Part shown: in pieces, positions 18,206-27,097 of the stretch
Layout of the letters: every line of letters begins with the position of its first letter
Position numbering within the stretch: position 1 is the stretch's first letter
DNA from: Saxibacter everestensis
Lineage (GTDB): Bacteria > Actinomycetota > Actinomycetes > Actinomycetales > Brevibacteriaceae
Direction of reading: 5' to 3'
DNA length: 64,000 nt
Assembly (NCBI RefSeq): GCF_025787225.1
Contig: NZ_CP090958.1
Location: 2,528,550 to 2,592,549 of the forward strand
The notes under the pieces: model-generated
Told to the model about the DNA's origin: nothing
Databases searched by the model: none
What the model saw: the letters and a program-made list of their open reading frames with translations, nothing else
Translations under genes and position numbers: made by a program

Positions 18206-19105
18206 CTAGCGGGCTTCCAGGCTTAGATCGGGCACCTGGAGCTGCGCGCCCACCTCGCGGCAGGTCGCCGCAGCGACCAACATGGCGAACTGCAGCAGTT
18301 TCGCCCAATCCTGGCTGTCCAGCGAGCTTCCGCGATGGACGATTCCCTTAAGCAGGGCAGCAAGGGCTGCATCGCCGGCACCCATGGTGTCCACAATCGG
18401 CCCTGGCAGATTTGCGATCGGGCAGGAAACCGCATCGCCTTTCCGGGTAACCACCCTGGCACCGTCCCGTCCGGCGGTGAGCAGCACCGCCCGGGCCCCC
18501 AGCCCGATCACGTGATTGCCGACCTGGTCGATGTCCTTGCCGTAAAGCATCTCGGCATCTTCGCTGCTTATCTTCGCCACACCGGAACGACGGGCAATGT
18601 GCTCGAATCCATCGCGGAAGGCGTCGATGTCACGGACCAGCCCCGGCCGCGGATTGGGGTCAACCGCGATAAGTGCGCTGGTCGAATCGAGCAGGGTGTC
18701 AAGAGCGGAGAGCTGGGCCGCGTTGTCAAACGGAAAGGAATTTATCGCCACCAGATCTGACCGGCTGGCCGCCGTGCAGACATCGGAATCCACATCGACG
18801 AAGCGGTTGACCATGGCTTCGTTGAACTCGTATCGCGGCTCGCTCTCCGTCCGATCGGAAATCGCCACTCCGGTGCCAAGCGGGTTCTCCGCGGCGAAGG
18901 TGGCTACGTCGTTCTGTTCGAGGTAACTACGCAACCACTCGCCGTCCATATCGTCACCAACGCAGGTAACCAGCCCGGCCCGCAGGTCCAGAATCGACAG
19001 CCCCACGGCCAGATTGAGCGCCGCCCCGCCAGGGAACCGGGAGTTGCCGTCGTTCGTGCGCACCTCATCAATGAGCGCGTCGCCGATCACAAGTGTTCTG
19101 GTCAT
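18206..19105 (-). CDS. PfkB-family carbohydrate kinase (fructokinase/ribokinase-like)
   Basis: A 299-residue kinase of the ribokinase superfamily. The N-terminal sugar-binding signature is FPGGAALNLAVGLS (residues about 26-39), and the ATP/anion-hole signature near the C-terminus is DTMGAGDAALAALL, with the catalytic Asp in GAGD. It would phosphorylate a sugar or a nucleoside; the pattern is closest to fructokinase-like members, but substrate cannot be read from the sequence. It lies upstream of trpS in the same direction and is divergent from cstA. The start ATG 19105 is preceded by a weak purine stretch. Confidence 0.85.
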   Translation of the reverse strand: MTRTLVIGDALIDEVRTNDGNSRFPGGAALNLAVGLSILDLRAGLVTCVGDDMDGEWLRSYLEQNDVATFAAENPLGTGVAISDRTESEPRYEFNEAMVNRFVDVDSDVCTAASRSDLVAINSFPFDNAAQLSALDTLLDSTSALIAVDPNPRPGLVRDIDAFRDGFEHIARRSGVAKISSEDAEMLYGKDIDQVGNHVIGLGARAVLLTAGRDGARVVTRKGDAVSCPIANLPGPIVDTMGAGDAALAALLKGIVHRGSSLDSQDWAKLLQFAMLVAAATCREVGAQLQVPDLSLEAR

Positions 19106-19288
19106 TTCGCCTAGTCCTGCCTGCTGATGCCTAATTCAAAACAATACGCATAAAAGTAAGGATTTAGGTACGACTGGCAGCAATTAAGGTGACTCGACGA
19201 GCAATCGGCGTAGGCTCGTCCCGAACGCTATTCCCCGCGGGCCCACCCTGCCTCGCGTGTTCGTACCGTGACGAAGGAGTCATCGAGA

Positions 19289-21514
19289 ATGTCCCTGCAG
19301 GAACGAGTGAAATCAGACGACGCGCTACCGCCCGTCGGAATTACCCAACGACCGCGGTGGACCCCGGCCAAGGTCGTGCTATGGGTTGTGATCGCGCTGA
19401 TCGCCGCCACCGGCTGGACGATGATTGCCTTTGTCCGGGGCGAGAACGTCGATGCCGTCTGGTTCATCGCCGCGGCGGTCGGCAGCTACCTGATCGGCTT
19501 CCGGTTCTATGCGAAATTCATCGAGTGGAAGATCCTGCGGCCCGACGCTCGCCGGGCCACACCGGCCGAGGTGAACGACAACGGCCGGGACTTCATGCCC
19601 ACCGACCGCAGGGTGCTCTTCGGGCATCATTTTGCCGCCATCTCCGGCGCAGGTCCCCTGGTCGGCCCCGTGCTGGCAGCGCAGATGGGTTACCTCCCCG
19701 GAACTGTCTGGATCATCGTCGGTGTGATTTTCGCCGGCGCCGTTCAGGACTACATGGTGATGTTCTTCTCGATGCGCCGCAATGGTCGCTCGCTCGGCCA
19801 GATGGCTCGTGAAGAGCTGGGCGTGGTCGGCGGCATCGCTGCCCTGATCGGTGTTTTTGTGATCATGATCATCCTGATTGCCGTGCTTGCCCTGGTCGTC
19901 ATCAATGCCCTGGCGGAGAGCCCTTGGGGCGTTTTCTCCCTGGCGCTCACCATCCCGATCGCCCTCCTGATGGGCGTGTACCTGCGTTTCTTCCGGCCCG
20001 GCCACGTCGTCGAGGTGTCGGTGATCGGCTGCGTGCTGCTTGTGCTCGCGATCATCGCCGGTGGCTGGGTGGCCTCGACCGAGTGGGGCGTGGCCATGTT
20101 CACACTCGACAAGGTCACTCTGGCCTGGTGCATGATGATCTACGGCTTCCTGGCCGCCGTGCTCCCGGTGTGGCTGCTGCTCGCCCCGCGCGACTACCTC
20201 TCCACGTTCATGAAGATCGGCACGATTGGGCTGCTCGCCGTCGGAATCCTGATCGCCAATCCGGTCGTTCAGATGCCGGCCACAACTGAGTTCGCGTTCA
20301 ACAGCAACGGACCGGCGTTTGCCGGCGCATTGTTCCCGTTCCTGTTCATCACCATCGCCTGCGGTGCACTGTCCGGCTTTCATGCCCTGATTTCCTCCGG
20401 CACGACGCCGAAGCTGATCGAGAAGGAGGGGCAGGCGCGGCTGATCGGCTATGGCGCGATGCTGATGGAGTCATTCGTCGCGATCATGGCGCTGGTGGCC
20501 GCGGTATGTCTGGACCGTGGAGTGTATTTCGCGATGAACGCCGCGGAGCCGCTGACCGGCGGCACACCGCAAGGCGCCGCGGAATTCGTCAACGGTCTCG
20601 GCCTGCCCGGGGTCGAGATTTCGGCGGCTGAGATTCAGCAGACCGCGACCGACGTCGGCGAGGAGTCGGTTGTCTCCCGTACCGGCGGCGCGCCGACCCT
20701 GGCGGTTGGTATGGCTGAAATTCTGCACACCTTCCTCGGCGGGACGGCGCTGAAATCATTCTGGTACCACTTCGCCATCATGTTCGAAGCGCTATTCATC
20801 CTGACCACGGTCGATGCCGGAACCAGGGTGGCGCGCTTCATGCTGTCGGACATGCTCGGCAACGTCGCCAAGCGATTCCGCGATCCTTCGTGGCGGATCG
20901 GCGCCTGGGTCTGCACCATTTTGGTCGTCGGCGCCTGGGGCTCAATCCTGATCATGGGTGTGACCGATCCGCTCGGCGGCATCAACACCCTGTTCCCGCT
21001 GTTCGGAATCGCCAATCAGCTGTTGGCGGCTATCGCGCTGGCCGTTGTCTTCGCCATCATGTGCAAGAAGGGGATGGCGCGCTACGCCTGGGTTCCGGGC
21101 ATTCCGCTGGCCTGGGACCTCGTGGTGACGATGACTGCTTCGTACCAGAAGATCTTCTCTGCCGACCCGAAGCTTGGATTCTGGGCACAACACTTCCGCT
21201 ACCGCGATGCGCTGGCCGCGGGAGAAACCAGCCTCGGGACGACCACAACGCCGCAGGCGATGGAAGCCGTTGTGCGGAACACCTTCGTGCAGGGTTCGCT
21301 GTCGATCATCTTCGCGGTGCTCGTGCTCATAGTGGTGCTGATGGCCGTGATCGTGTCGGTGCGCTCCATCCGGGCCGGCAGCCTGCCGACCACGGAGGAA
21401 GAAGCGACTCCGTCGAGGCTGTTTGCCCCGAATAGCCTCATCCCCAGCAAAGCCGAACGAGAAGTCGCTGCCGAATGGGCTGCGCTGGACGCCGGGAAGT
21501 CCGGGAAAGGGTAG
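19289..21514 (+). CDS. cstA: Carbon starvation protein CstA (pyruvate/peptide transporter)
   Basis: Large polytopic membrane protein (741 residues, over a dozen helices). E. coli relatives CstA and BtsT take up peptides and pyruvate during carbon limitation. The family features NDNGRDFMPTDRRVLFGHHF and SGAGPLVGPVLAAQMGYLPG follow the second helix (quoted in part), and GFHALISSGTTPK, SFVAIMALVAA and DAGTRVARFML lie further on. ATG 19289 is preferred because AAGGAG sits nine bases upstream (19274-19279); an in-frame GTG at 19268 lies before that ribosome site. It is followed after nine bases by ybdD, its usual partner, and is divergent from the PfkB kinase gene. Confidence 0.94.
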   Translation: MSLQERVKSDDALPPVGITQRPRWTPAKVVLWVVIALIAATGWTMIAFVRGENVDAVWFIAAAVGSYLIGFRFYAKFIEWKILRPDARRATPAEVNDNGRDFMPTDRRVLFGHHFAAISGAGPLVGPVLAAQMGYLPGTVWIIVGVIFAGAVQDYMVMFFSMRRNGRSLGQMAREELGVVGGIAALIGVFVIMIILIAVLALVVINALAESPWGVFSLALTIPIALLMGVYLRFFRPGHVVEVSVIGCVLLVLAIIAGGWVASTEWGVAMFTLDKVTLAWCMMIYGFLAAVLPVWLLLAPRDYLSTFMKIGTIGLLAVGILIANPVVQMPATTEFAFNSNGPAFAGALFPFLFITIACGALSGFHALISSGTTPKLIEKEGQARLIGYGAMLMESFVAIMALVAAVCLDRGVYFAMNAAEPLTGGTPQGAAEFVNGLGLPGVEISAAEIQQTATDVGEESVVSRTGGAPTLAVGMAEILHTFLGGTALKSFWYHFAIMFEALFILTTVDAGTRVARFMLSDMLGNVAKRFRDPSWRIGAWVCTILVVGAWGSILIMGVTDPLGGINTLFPLFGIANQLLAAIALAVVFAIMCKKGMARYAWVPGIPLAWDLVVTMTASYQKIFSADPKLGFWAQHFRYRDALAAGETSLGTTTTPQAMEAVVRNTFVQGSLSIIFAVLVLIVVLMAVIVSVRSIRAGSLPTTEEEATPSRLFAPNSLIPSKAEREVAAEWAALDAGKSGKG

Positions 21515-21523
21515 GGCTCCTCG

Positions 21524-21742
21524 ATGAATCAGGTGGTCAGGGCAGCGCGTGGCATCGGCTGGTATTTTCGCGAGCTGATGGGCGACAACGCCTACCGCAA
21601 CTACCTGGCATCGTGGCGTCGCACCCATCCCAGCGCGGATGGGTGCGATGTCGGCACGGGAAACGGTCCGATGACGGAGCGGGAGTTCTGGCGAGCACGC
21701 ACCGATGACCAGGATGCGAACCCGGGGCCGCGCTGCTGCTGA
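21524..21742 (+). CDS. YbdD/YjiX-family small CstA partner protein
   Basis: A 72-residue protein of the YbdD_YjiX family (old DUF466), found next to cstA/btsT and thought to assist the transporter. The family core is visible: YFRELMGDNAYRNYLASWRR, then MTEREFWRARTDDQDANPG and the invariant RCC end (quoted in part). Compared with relatives, which read HP-x(3-4)-MT, there is an insert of about eight residues (SADGCDVGTGNG) after THP. The DNA of this insert is one arm and loop of a perfect 12 bp inverted repeat (21619-21648). The start ATG 21524 lies nine bases after the cstA stop. Operon with cstA is very likely. Confidence 0.88.
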   Translation: MNQVVRAARGIGWYFRELMGDNAYRNYLASWRRTHPSADGCDVGTGNGPMTEREFWRARTDDQDANPGPRCC

Positions 21743-21785
21743 CCGGGTGCGCGGCTGAAGCTGACCTCGTATGGCCGAGCGCGGT

Positions 21786-21862
21786 GCAGCGCAGCGGCCG
21801 GCGGGTAGGCGGCTTAGCGGCCGGAAGCAGGCAGCGCAGCGGCCGCCGAGTAGGCAGCTTAG
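21786..21862. repeat. Two imperfect 32 bp direct repeats between convergent genes
   Basis: Copies at 21786-21817 and 21831-21862 share GCAGCGCAGCGGCCG and TAGGC-GCTTAG with three mismatches; the second copy supplies the stop codon of the leftward ligase-like gene. No U-tailed terminator is visible between the convergent ybdD and ligase-like genes. Confidence 0.6.
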
Positions 21863-23424
21863 GGCCGGGCGCGGTGTTCCGTCTTCAGCGCCCAACGGCC
21901 GTCGTCCCCGGCCGCCAACTGCCAGACGTACTCGTTCTTCAGCTTGCTGCCATCCTCCGCGAAGGGGCCGCTCCGGAACGAATAACATGCCAGAGATGGC
22001 AGCGCCGACGTCGGCGAGGTGACAATTGCATGATCGAAGTCGCTGTTGAGCCGCCGCAGTTCGGAAAAAACAAGTTCCCGGACCTGATCCTGGTCGATCT
22101 CCGGGCCGGTCTCCTTCAGCTGAAGTGCGATGTGCAGCTGCCGATCCCCGGCATCATCCTCGTAGCTGATCAGCCGATGGTTCTCTATCGTCTCGATCAG
22201 TTCCGGCGAACCGAAGATGACGTCACGCACCGTGTCGGGAGCGACGACCGCCCCGTTGAAGTCCACCGAAAGATCCGAGCGGCCGTAGTGGAACAGCAGG
22301 GGGAAGTCGAGCAGCTTCTTGTCGACGATTCCGCCTAGGCCGCTGCGACGAAGTATCGGCAACAGCTCACGGAGCCTGGTGACGTGACCACGATCGTGAA
22401 TGTTGTACCTGATTCTCGGATTCAGGTTCTCCTTGCGGGTGATCGTGACCAGTAGCTCGCCGGCCTGGTTGGTCTCGATCAGATAGTTGTACGGGTTGAA
22501 CTGGAAGATCATCGGTAGCACCCCGTACTCGTGTTGCCGGGTCAGCAGGCGTGCCAGCTCCGGGTTTCGCGCGATCTCCTGCCGCAGTGCGACAGTGAAG
22601 TCGGTTTCCAAGGCGAAGTTGATCTCCAGGTCCGAGGCGCCATAGGAACCGAACACGCTGTGCGCGTAGCGCGAGATGTGGGCGCGCATGTTTTCACTGA
22701 TGCCTTCACCACCGAACGCGGCGACGATGTCGTACGTCGACCAATCGAGCCGTTCATCGTCGAAAAGTGACTTCAGGAATGGCGGGTAGCTCAGGATGAT
22801 GTAGGTGAAGTCGGTTCCGAACTCGCGCATCGTCGCGATGATCTTGTCTTTGTCCGGTCCGATCGATTTGATCATGGTGACGTCGGCCAGCGAGGTCGTC
22901 ACATTCATGCCGGTAGCCCAGGCGCCAAGAGAAAAGGCATTCAGCACGAAGGGTTGCTTCGGCAACCGATTCGAGGTCTGCGCGAATCCAACCTGGAGCA
23001 GCACCCGGGTCGCGACTCGCTCGTCTGGTCCGCGTACCCAGCTGGTCGGGTTGCCGGAACTGCCGGACGATTCATCCACCACGACGCCGCGACGGGGAAG
23101 CTCCCCGTCCACACACCGCTGGGTGATCGACCACTTCCGGATGTAGGAGTCCTTGTCCATCTCCGGGATGGTGGCAAAGGCCTTTGTGAGGCTTCCGCTG
23201 TCCGGCAGCTCGTGCGGAAACCCTTTCGACGTCAGGAACTCGCGGTAGGCAGGCACCCGCCGGGCCGACGCCTCGAAAGTTCGCAACGCACGCCACAGGC
23301 CAAGCCGCCAGCGCAGCGGCTCGATGCCAGGCAGCAGTAACAGCTTGTGCGTGCTGACTCGTCTGGCAAGCAGTCGCACGGCGAGGTCCTGCGCGCGGAC
23401 TATGGCAAAAATCAGCTTCTTCAT
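21859..23424 (-). CDS. Phenylacetate-CoA ligase / CapK / coenzyme F390 synthetase-like adenylate-forming enzyme
   Basis: A 521-residue member of the PaaK/CapK branch of adenylate-forming enzymes, expected to activate a carboxylic acid as acyl-AMP and perhaps transfer it to CoA or another acceptor. The phosphate-loop motif is ESSGSSGNPT at 118-127, FGGEGISE is at 237-244, and YGASDLE (the A5 motif) at 261-267. The C-terminal lid region is present (about 390 onward). It is not a close match to true phenylacetate-CoA ligases, and no other phenylacetate genes are nearby, so the substrate is unknown. Its ATG at 23424 overlaps the stop of the nitroreductase-like gene by four bases, implying that the two enzymes work together. 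Confidence 0.8.
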   Translation of the reverse strand: MKKLIFAIVRAQDLAVRLLARRVSTHKLLLLPGIEPLRWRLGLWRALRTFEASARRVPAYREFLTSKGFPHELPDSGSLTKAFATIPEMDKDSYIRKWSITQRCVDGELPRRGVVVDESSGSSGNPTSWVRGPDERVATRVLLQVGFAQTSNRLPKQPFVLNAFSLGAWATGMNVTTSLADVTMIKSIGPDKDKIIATMREFGTDFTYIILSYPPFLKSLFDDERLDWSTYDIVAAFGGEGISENMRAHISRYAHSVFGSYGASDLEINFALETDFTVALRQEIARNPELARLLTRQHEYGVLPMIFQFNPYNYLIETNQAGELLVTITRKENLNPRIRYNIHDRGHVTRLRELLPILRRSGLGGIVDKKLLDFPLLFHYGRSDLSVDFNGAVVAPDTVRDVIFGSPELIETIENHRLISYEDDAGDRQLHIALQLKETGPEIDQDQVRELVFSELRRLNSDFDHAIVTSPTSALPSLACYSFRSGPFAEDGSKLKNEYVWQLAAGDDGRWALKTEHRARP

Positions 23425-24551
23425 CCGGGTTCCCCAAGGATCATCTGGTCGACCGGGCGGCGATGCGCGGCCGGTGGAGTCTTGCTATGTCCCATCCGAA
23501 ACAGCATCCAGGCCATCGAGCCGTCGGTCTCCGAGATGCCCAGGGTCTCGACGAGCCGAGCATGTGAGCGGGGGTTGGTGATTACGGTGCCGAATGGGTG
23601 TAACGACACCTGGTTGGCGCTCAGGAAAAGCCATATCTTCATGAACGTCCGCCCGGCCTGCACGTAATCGGCCGGCGAGGCGAAAGGGCCTTCCAGCCAA
23701 CCCAGCTGGCGGACTCCCCGCATGGTGTTCAGATAGGCCGCCCGCAACGCGACGCCCAATCCGGGTACCGTCCAGAGCTGCCGGTTCTTCATCGCGGCGT
23801 TCAACACCTGACCATTGACCAGCATCGTCTCTGCGCTGAGTCCGTCGGCTTTCCGCGCCGCTTCCGCGCGGGAGAAGCGCAGCCAGCGCATGATTTCGGC
23901 ATGCACAGCGTCATTCTGCAGGTCGTCGAACAGGGTTTCCTGATTGATATGCACAAGCTGCCTGACGATTCCGCGGTTCTCGGTGGTGCGGAAGACGTAA
24001 CCGCCTGCCTGCGCGATCTCGCGTGCGCCGTCCACGACCTGCCGGTCAGCCAGCGATCTGTCGTAACTGCGCCGGGATGTGCGCCGGTTCAGAAAGACGG
24101 CTAACGCCATCCGGTCGGCGTCCGTGGCTGCATGCGGGACGAGACGAAGGTGGGCGAGAAAATGCAGGCGGCATTCAGCGGAGAAGTCCATGTCGCTGTA
24201 GGCGAGCGATTCCTGCAGCAGGAATCCGCGTGCCGCCGCGACAACCCTGAGTGACTCCAGAAACGTGCCGGCACAAACGTGCCCGAACGGAATTCCGAAC
24301 GATTCGGCCGGCAGTCCAAGATCGAGATCATAAAACAACTCCGCGTCGTACCCAGCGCCGTCGGGCACCACTGTGCTGTCGTTCCCAGCGCCGTCGGACG
24401 CCACGGTGGTCTCGGCCGGCCAGGCCGCTCCCCCGACCGGACGGACCTTGATCGGCTGGGAATTGTGCGGCGAGGGGTACCGGCGGGCTTCTTCCAGCAC
24501 AGCACGCCACACCGACGTCCCCGCCTGCTCCCGCCCGCCGTCGTCACTCAC
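23421..24551 (-). CDS. Nitroreductase-fold protein (putative flavin oxidoreductase)
   Basis: A 376-residue protein with sequence hallmarks of the nitroreductase superfamily: SPHNSQP at 27-33 (the FMN-phosphate-binding segment) and FLNRRTSRRSYD around 153-164. A later region (about 285-340) ends with the tail pattern FRMGHSKTPPAAHRRP. It is longer than simple nitroreductases (about 200 residues) and resembles the double-domain (Acg-like) form. Near residues 48-70 an 11-residue unit (xDGAGxD) is duplicated by a 33 bp DNA repeat. GTG 24551 overlaps the exoIII TGA by four bases (GTGA), and its own stop overlaps the ligase-like start. A redox step on the ligase substrate or product is plausible but unproven. 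Confidence 0.72.
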   Translation of the reverse strand: MSDDGGREQAGTSVWRAVLEEARRYPSPHNSQPIKVRPVGGAAWPAETTVASDGAGNDSTVVPDGAGYDAELFYDLDLGLPAESFGIPFGHVCAGTFLESLRVVAAARGFLLQESLAYSDMDFSAECRLHFLAHLRLVPHAATDADRMALAVFLNRRTSRRSYDRSLADRQVVDGAREIAQAGGYVFRTTENRGIVRQLVHINQETLFDDLQNDAVHAEIMRWLRFSRAEAARKADGLSAETMLVNGQVLNAAMKNRQLWTVPGLGVALRAAYLNTMRGVRQLGWLEGPFASPADYVQAGRTFMKIWLFLSANQVSLHPFGTVITNPRSHARLVETLGISETDGSMAWMLFRMGHSKTPPAAHRRPVDQMILGEPG

Positions 24552-25351
24552 GACAACAGGTCGTAATCAACGACAAGCGGCGCGTGGTCGCTCCATCGCG
24601 TGTCATATGACGGCGCACGATCCACCTCACAGCTCCTCGCCAGCGCAGCGAGTTCCGGGGTCGCCACCTGGTAGTCGATTCGCCACCCGGTGTCATTGTC
24701 AAAGGCCTGACCGCGGTTCGACCACCAGGTGTAGGGGCCATCGACCTCGCCGGCGATGGTCCGGGCGACGTCCACCCAGCCGAGCTCGCCGAAAAACCGA
24801 TCGAAATATGCGCGTTCCTCCGGCAGGAAACCCGCCTTCTTGACGTTGCCCTTCCAGTTCTTGATGTCGAACGTTGTGTGCCCGACGTTGAGGTCGCCGA
24901 CCACAACGGCGTAGTCGGACTCCTTCCGAAGCTCCTGCAGCCGCTCGATCATCCGGTCCAGAAAGAGGTATTTGTCATCCTGCTTCGGGGTGCCTGCCTC
25001 GCCGGAGTGTACGTATGCGGAAACCACAGTCAGCTTCTTGGAGCCCGCTACTTCGATGTCCGTCTCGATCCAGCGCCCCGAGTTGAGGAAGTAGTCGATC
25101 CCGATCCCGATCCTGGTGGCAAGTGGCCGCACCTTCGTGGCTACCGCAACCCCGGCACGGCCCTTCGCCTCGGCAGGCGCGGTGCCGACATGAAGGCCGC
25201 TCGGACTCAGCAGGTCGTGCACGATCTCGTCGGGGGCGCGAACTTCCTGCAGCGCGAGCACGTCCGGCTGCCGGGTTTCGAGCCAGGGCTGCATTCCTTT
25301 CCGCCAAGACGCGCGGAGGCCGTTTACATTCACAGAAGCTAGTCGAAGCAT
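24548..25351 (-). CDS. Exodeoxyribonuclease III / AP endonuclease (EEP family)
   Basis: DNA-repair nuclease cutting at abasic sites and removing 3' blocks. The 267-residue protein shows all EEP-nuclease landmarks: N-terminal SVNVNGLRA, metal-binding Glu in ALQEVRAP, GDLNVGHTTFDIKN with the catalytic Asp-Asn pair, TWWSNRGQAFDNDTGWRIDYQVA, and terminal SDHAPLVVDY (quoted in part). ATG 25351 was chosen, since the family starts MLRLASVNVNG; eight extra codons to 25375 are possible. It is unusual that its TGA is translationally coupled (GTGA) to a nitroreductase-like gene. Divergent from the GNAT gene, with about 220 bases between starts. Confidence 0.93.
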   Translation of the reverse strand: MLRLASVNVNGLRASWRKGMQPWLETRQPDVLALQEVRAPDEIVHDLLSPSGLHVGTAPAEAKGRAGVAVATKVRPLATRIGIGIDYFLNSGRWIETDIEVAGSKKLTVVSAYVHSGEAGTPKQDDKYLFLDRMIERLQELRKESDYAVVVGDLNVGHTTFDIKNWKGNVKKAGFLPEERAYFDRFFGELGWVDVARTIAGEVDGPYTWWSNRGQAFDNDTGWRIDYQVATPELAALARSCEVDRAPSYDTRWSDHAPLVVDYDLLS

Positions 25352-25575
25352 GGCTTCAATCCTGCCACGGTGCACTGACAGTCACTTCCGCTACCCGCCG
25401 CTTGACCGGGTAGGCTCGCCTGCAATAGTTGGGTTTAAGAAAGGCACATTTACTATCTGTGCCCGTTCAGCGTATTTTTTAAGCAGAGCAAAGACGTGTT
25501 CGGTCCTTCGCTCTGACACCAGTAATTGCCGAGATCCGACGCAGGCCGGCTTTGCATACTCACTGTGGAGGAACC

Positions 25576-26082
25576 ATGACGTTTACCGAACAGAATGTCA
25601 GCAGCAGCGATACTGCGCTGACCATCGTGCCGCTGGACGAGATCGACGCCACCGACCTTCGCGACTGGCTGATCAACGCCCAGACCGATTTCTGGGACGA
25701 ACGCGACCTTCGCGACCAGCACCATCCGGTATGGTTCCGCCAATTCGGGTCAGACGGGCTGGTGGCTCGCAGCGACGGCACAACAGTCGGCTATTTGCTG
25801 GGCGTCGTACCGGTGTCCGGGGTCGCCTATGTCCACCTGGTCGCCGCTCGCCGGGATCACCGCGGCATGGGAATCGGCCGCAAACTCTACGAATCCTTCA
25901 TCGCCAAGGCCAAGCAGCAGGGCGCACGCAGCATCGAGGCGATGACGAGCGCCGGCAATTCCTCATCCATCGCATTCCATACCGCAATCGGCTTCCGGGC
26001 CGAAATCGTCGCCGATTATGCCGGCCCAGGCGAGGATCGGGTCCTTTTCGAGATGCCGCTCAACGGCAACGACCACGGCTAG
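25576..26082 (+). CDS. GNAT-family N-acetyltransferase
   Basis: A 168-residue acetyl-CoA-dependent acetyltransferase. The acetyl-CoA pyrophosphate loop is RRDHRGMGIGRKLY (about residues 98-111), and the C-terminal beta-bulge pattern SSSIAFHTAIGFRAE fits the fold. An acceptor (amino acid, protein N-terminus, small molecule) cannot be predicted. ATG 25576 follows GGAGG at 25567-25571; a TTG at 25552 could add eight residues but lacks a site. A strong 17 bp bidirectional terminator follows and isolates it from folD. Confidence 0.87.
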   Translation: MTFTEQNVSSSDTALTIVPLDEIDATDLRDWLINAQTDFWDERDLRDQHHPVWFRQFGSDGLVARSDGTTVGYLLGVVPVSGVAYVHLVAARRDHRGMGIGRKLYESFIAKAKQQGARSIEAMTSAGNSSSIAFHTAIGFRAEIVADYAGPGEDRVLFEMPLNGNDHG

Positions 26083-26136
26083 GGAAATTTTAACGGTTCA
26101 CCGGCCGGGAATTCCCGCCGCGTTCGATGCACAAAG

Positions 26137-26177
26137 AAATGGCGCGGCTCCGATGGAAAATCGGAGCCGCGCCATTT
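26137..26177. terminator. Bidirectional terminator between GNAT gene and folD
   Basis: A perfect 17 bp stem (arms 26137-26153 and 26161-26177) encloses a 7-base loop. It ends in AAAT/ATTT, so both strands give a short U-run at the 3' side. It sits between convergent transcripts ending at 26082 and 26210. Confidence 0.85.
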
Positions 26178-26209
26178 CCTTGTCCTTACATAGCTTCAGG
26201 AATATCGTC

Positions 26210-27091
26210 CTAATCGAGCGTTCGTTCCGCGGTTTCCACCACATTGCTCAGCAGCAGCGCCCGGGTCATCGGACCTACTCCCCCGGGATTCGGCGAAATC
26301 CAGCTTGCCACCTCTGCGACGTCTGCGGCGACGTCCCCAACGATCCGCGGTTTCCCTGTCTCCGGGTCGTTTTCCCGGCTCACCCCGACATCGAGCACAA
26401 TCGCGCCCGGCTTCAGCTGGTCCGCGGTCACCAGGCGTGGCGACCCCGCTGCTGCGACGACGACATCCGCCGCTCGCAGGTGGCTGGCCAGATCGGAGGT
26501 TCCGGTGTGAGTCAGCGTGACCGTCGCGTTGATCTCCCGGCGGGTGAGCAACGATCCGATCGAGCGCCCAACCGTGACGCCGCGTCCAATCACGACGACA
26601 TGCTTACCCTTGAGGTCGATATCGTGACGGAGCATCAGGTCAATCACCCCACGCGGCGTGCACGGCAACGGAGTGTTGATCGGTTCACTGACATTGAGCA
26701 TCAGCCGGCCCAGGTTCATCGGATGCAGCCCGTCGGCATCCTTCGCCGGATCAACGCGCTCCAGGACCGAATTGGTGTCAATCTGCTTCGGTAGCGGAAG
26801 TTGAACGATATAGCCGGTGCAGCCAGGATCGGCGTTCAACTCATCGATGACACCATCCAGCTCTTCCTGGCTGACGCTCTCGGGCAGGTCACGGCGAATC
26901 GACTGGATGCCGACCTCGGCGCAGTCCTTGTGCTTGCCGTTGACGTACCAGGTGGAGCCGGGGTCATTGCCAACCAGGACAGTACCGAGACCGGGGGTGA
27001 TTCCCCGGTCTTTGAGCGCGGCAACTCGTTCGGTCAACTCCGCCTTGATCGCTCCCGCGGTCGTCTTGCCGTCGAGAATTCTCGCTGTCAT
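26210..27091 (-). CDS. folD: Bifunctional methylene-THF dehydrogenase / methenyl-THF cyclohydrolase
   Basis: Interconverts methylene-, methenyl- and formyl-tetrahydrofolate in one-carbon metabolism. The 293-residue protein has the catalytic YVNGK motif (Tyr49, Lys53), [13 protein letters not shown], the [11 protein letters not shown] region, [11 protein letters not shown] and the Rossmann turn [14 protein letters not shown]. The C-terminal signature [10 protein letters not shown] is intact. It starts six bases after the glyA stop and therefore lies under the ZTP riboswitch upstream of glyA. It ends at a strong terminator hairpin. Confidence 0.96.
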   Translation of the reverse strand: MTARILDGKTTAGAIKAELTERVAALKDRGITPGLGTVLVGNDPGSTWYVNGKHKDCAEVGIQSIRRDLPESVSQEELDGVIDELNADPGCTGYIVQLPLPKQIDTNSVLERVDPAKDADGLHPMNLGRLMLNVSEPINTPLPCTPRGVIDLMLRHDIDLKGKHVVVIGRGVTVGRSIGSLLTRREINATVTLTHTGTSDLASHLRAADVVVAAAGSPRLVTADQLKPGAIVLDVGVSRENDPETGKPRIVGDVAADVAEVASWISPNPGGVGPMTRALLLSNVVETAERTLD

Positions 27092-27097
27092 CTTCGT

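Noticed and set aside
25376-25551. tRNA or small RNA in the exoIII/GNAT divergent gap
   Set aside because: Only short stems (for example CTACCCG/CGGGTAG) occur; no cloverleaf or T-loop consensus was found.
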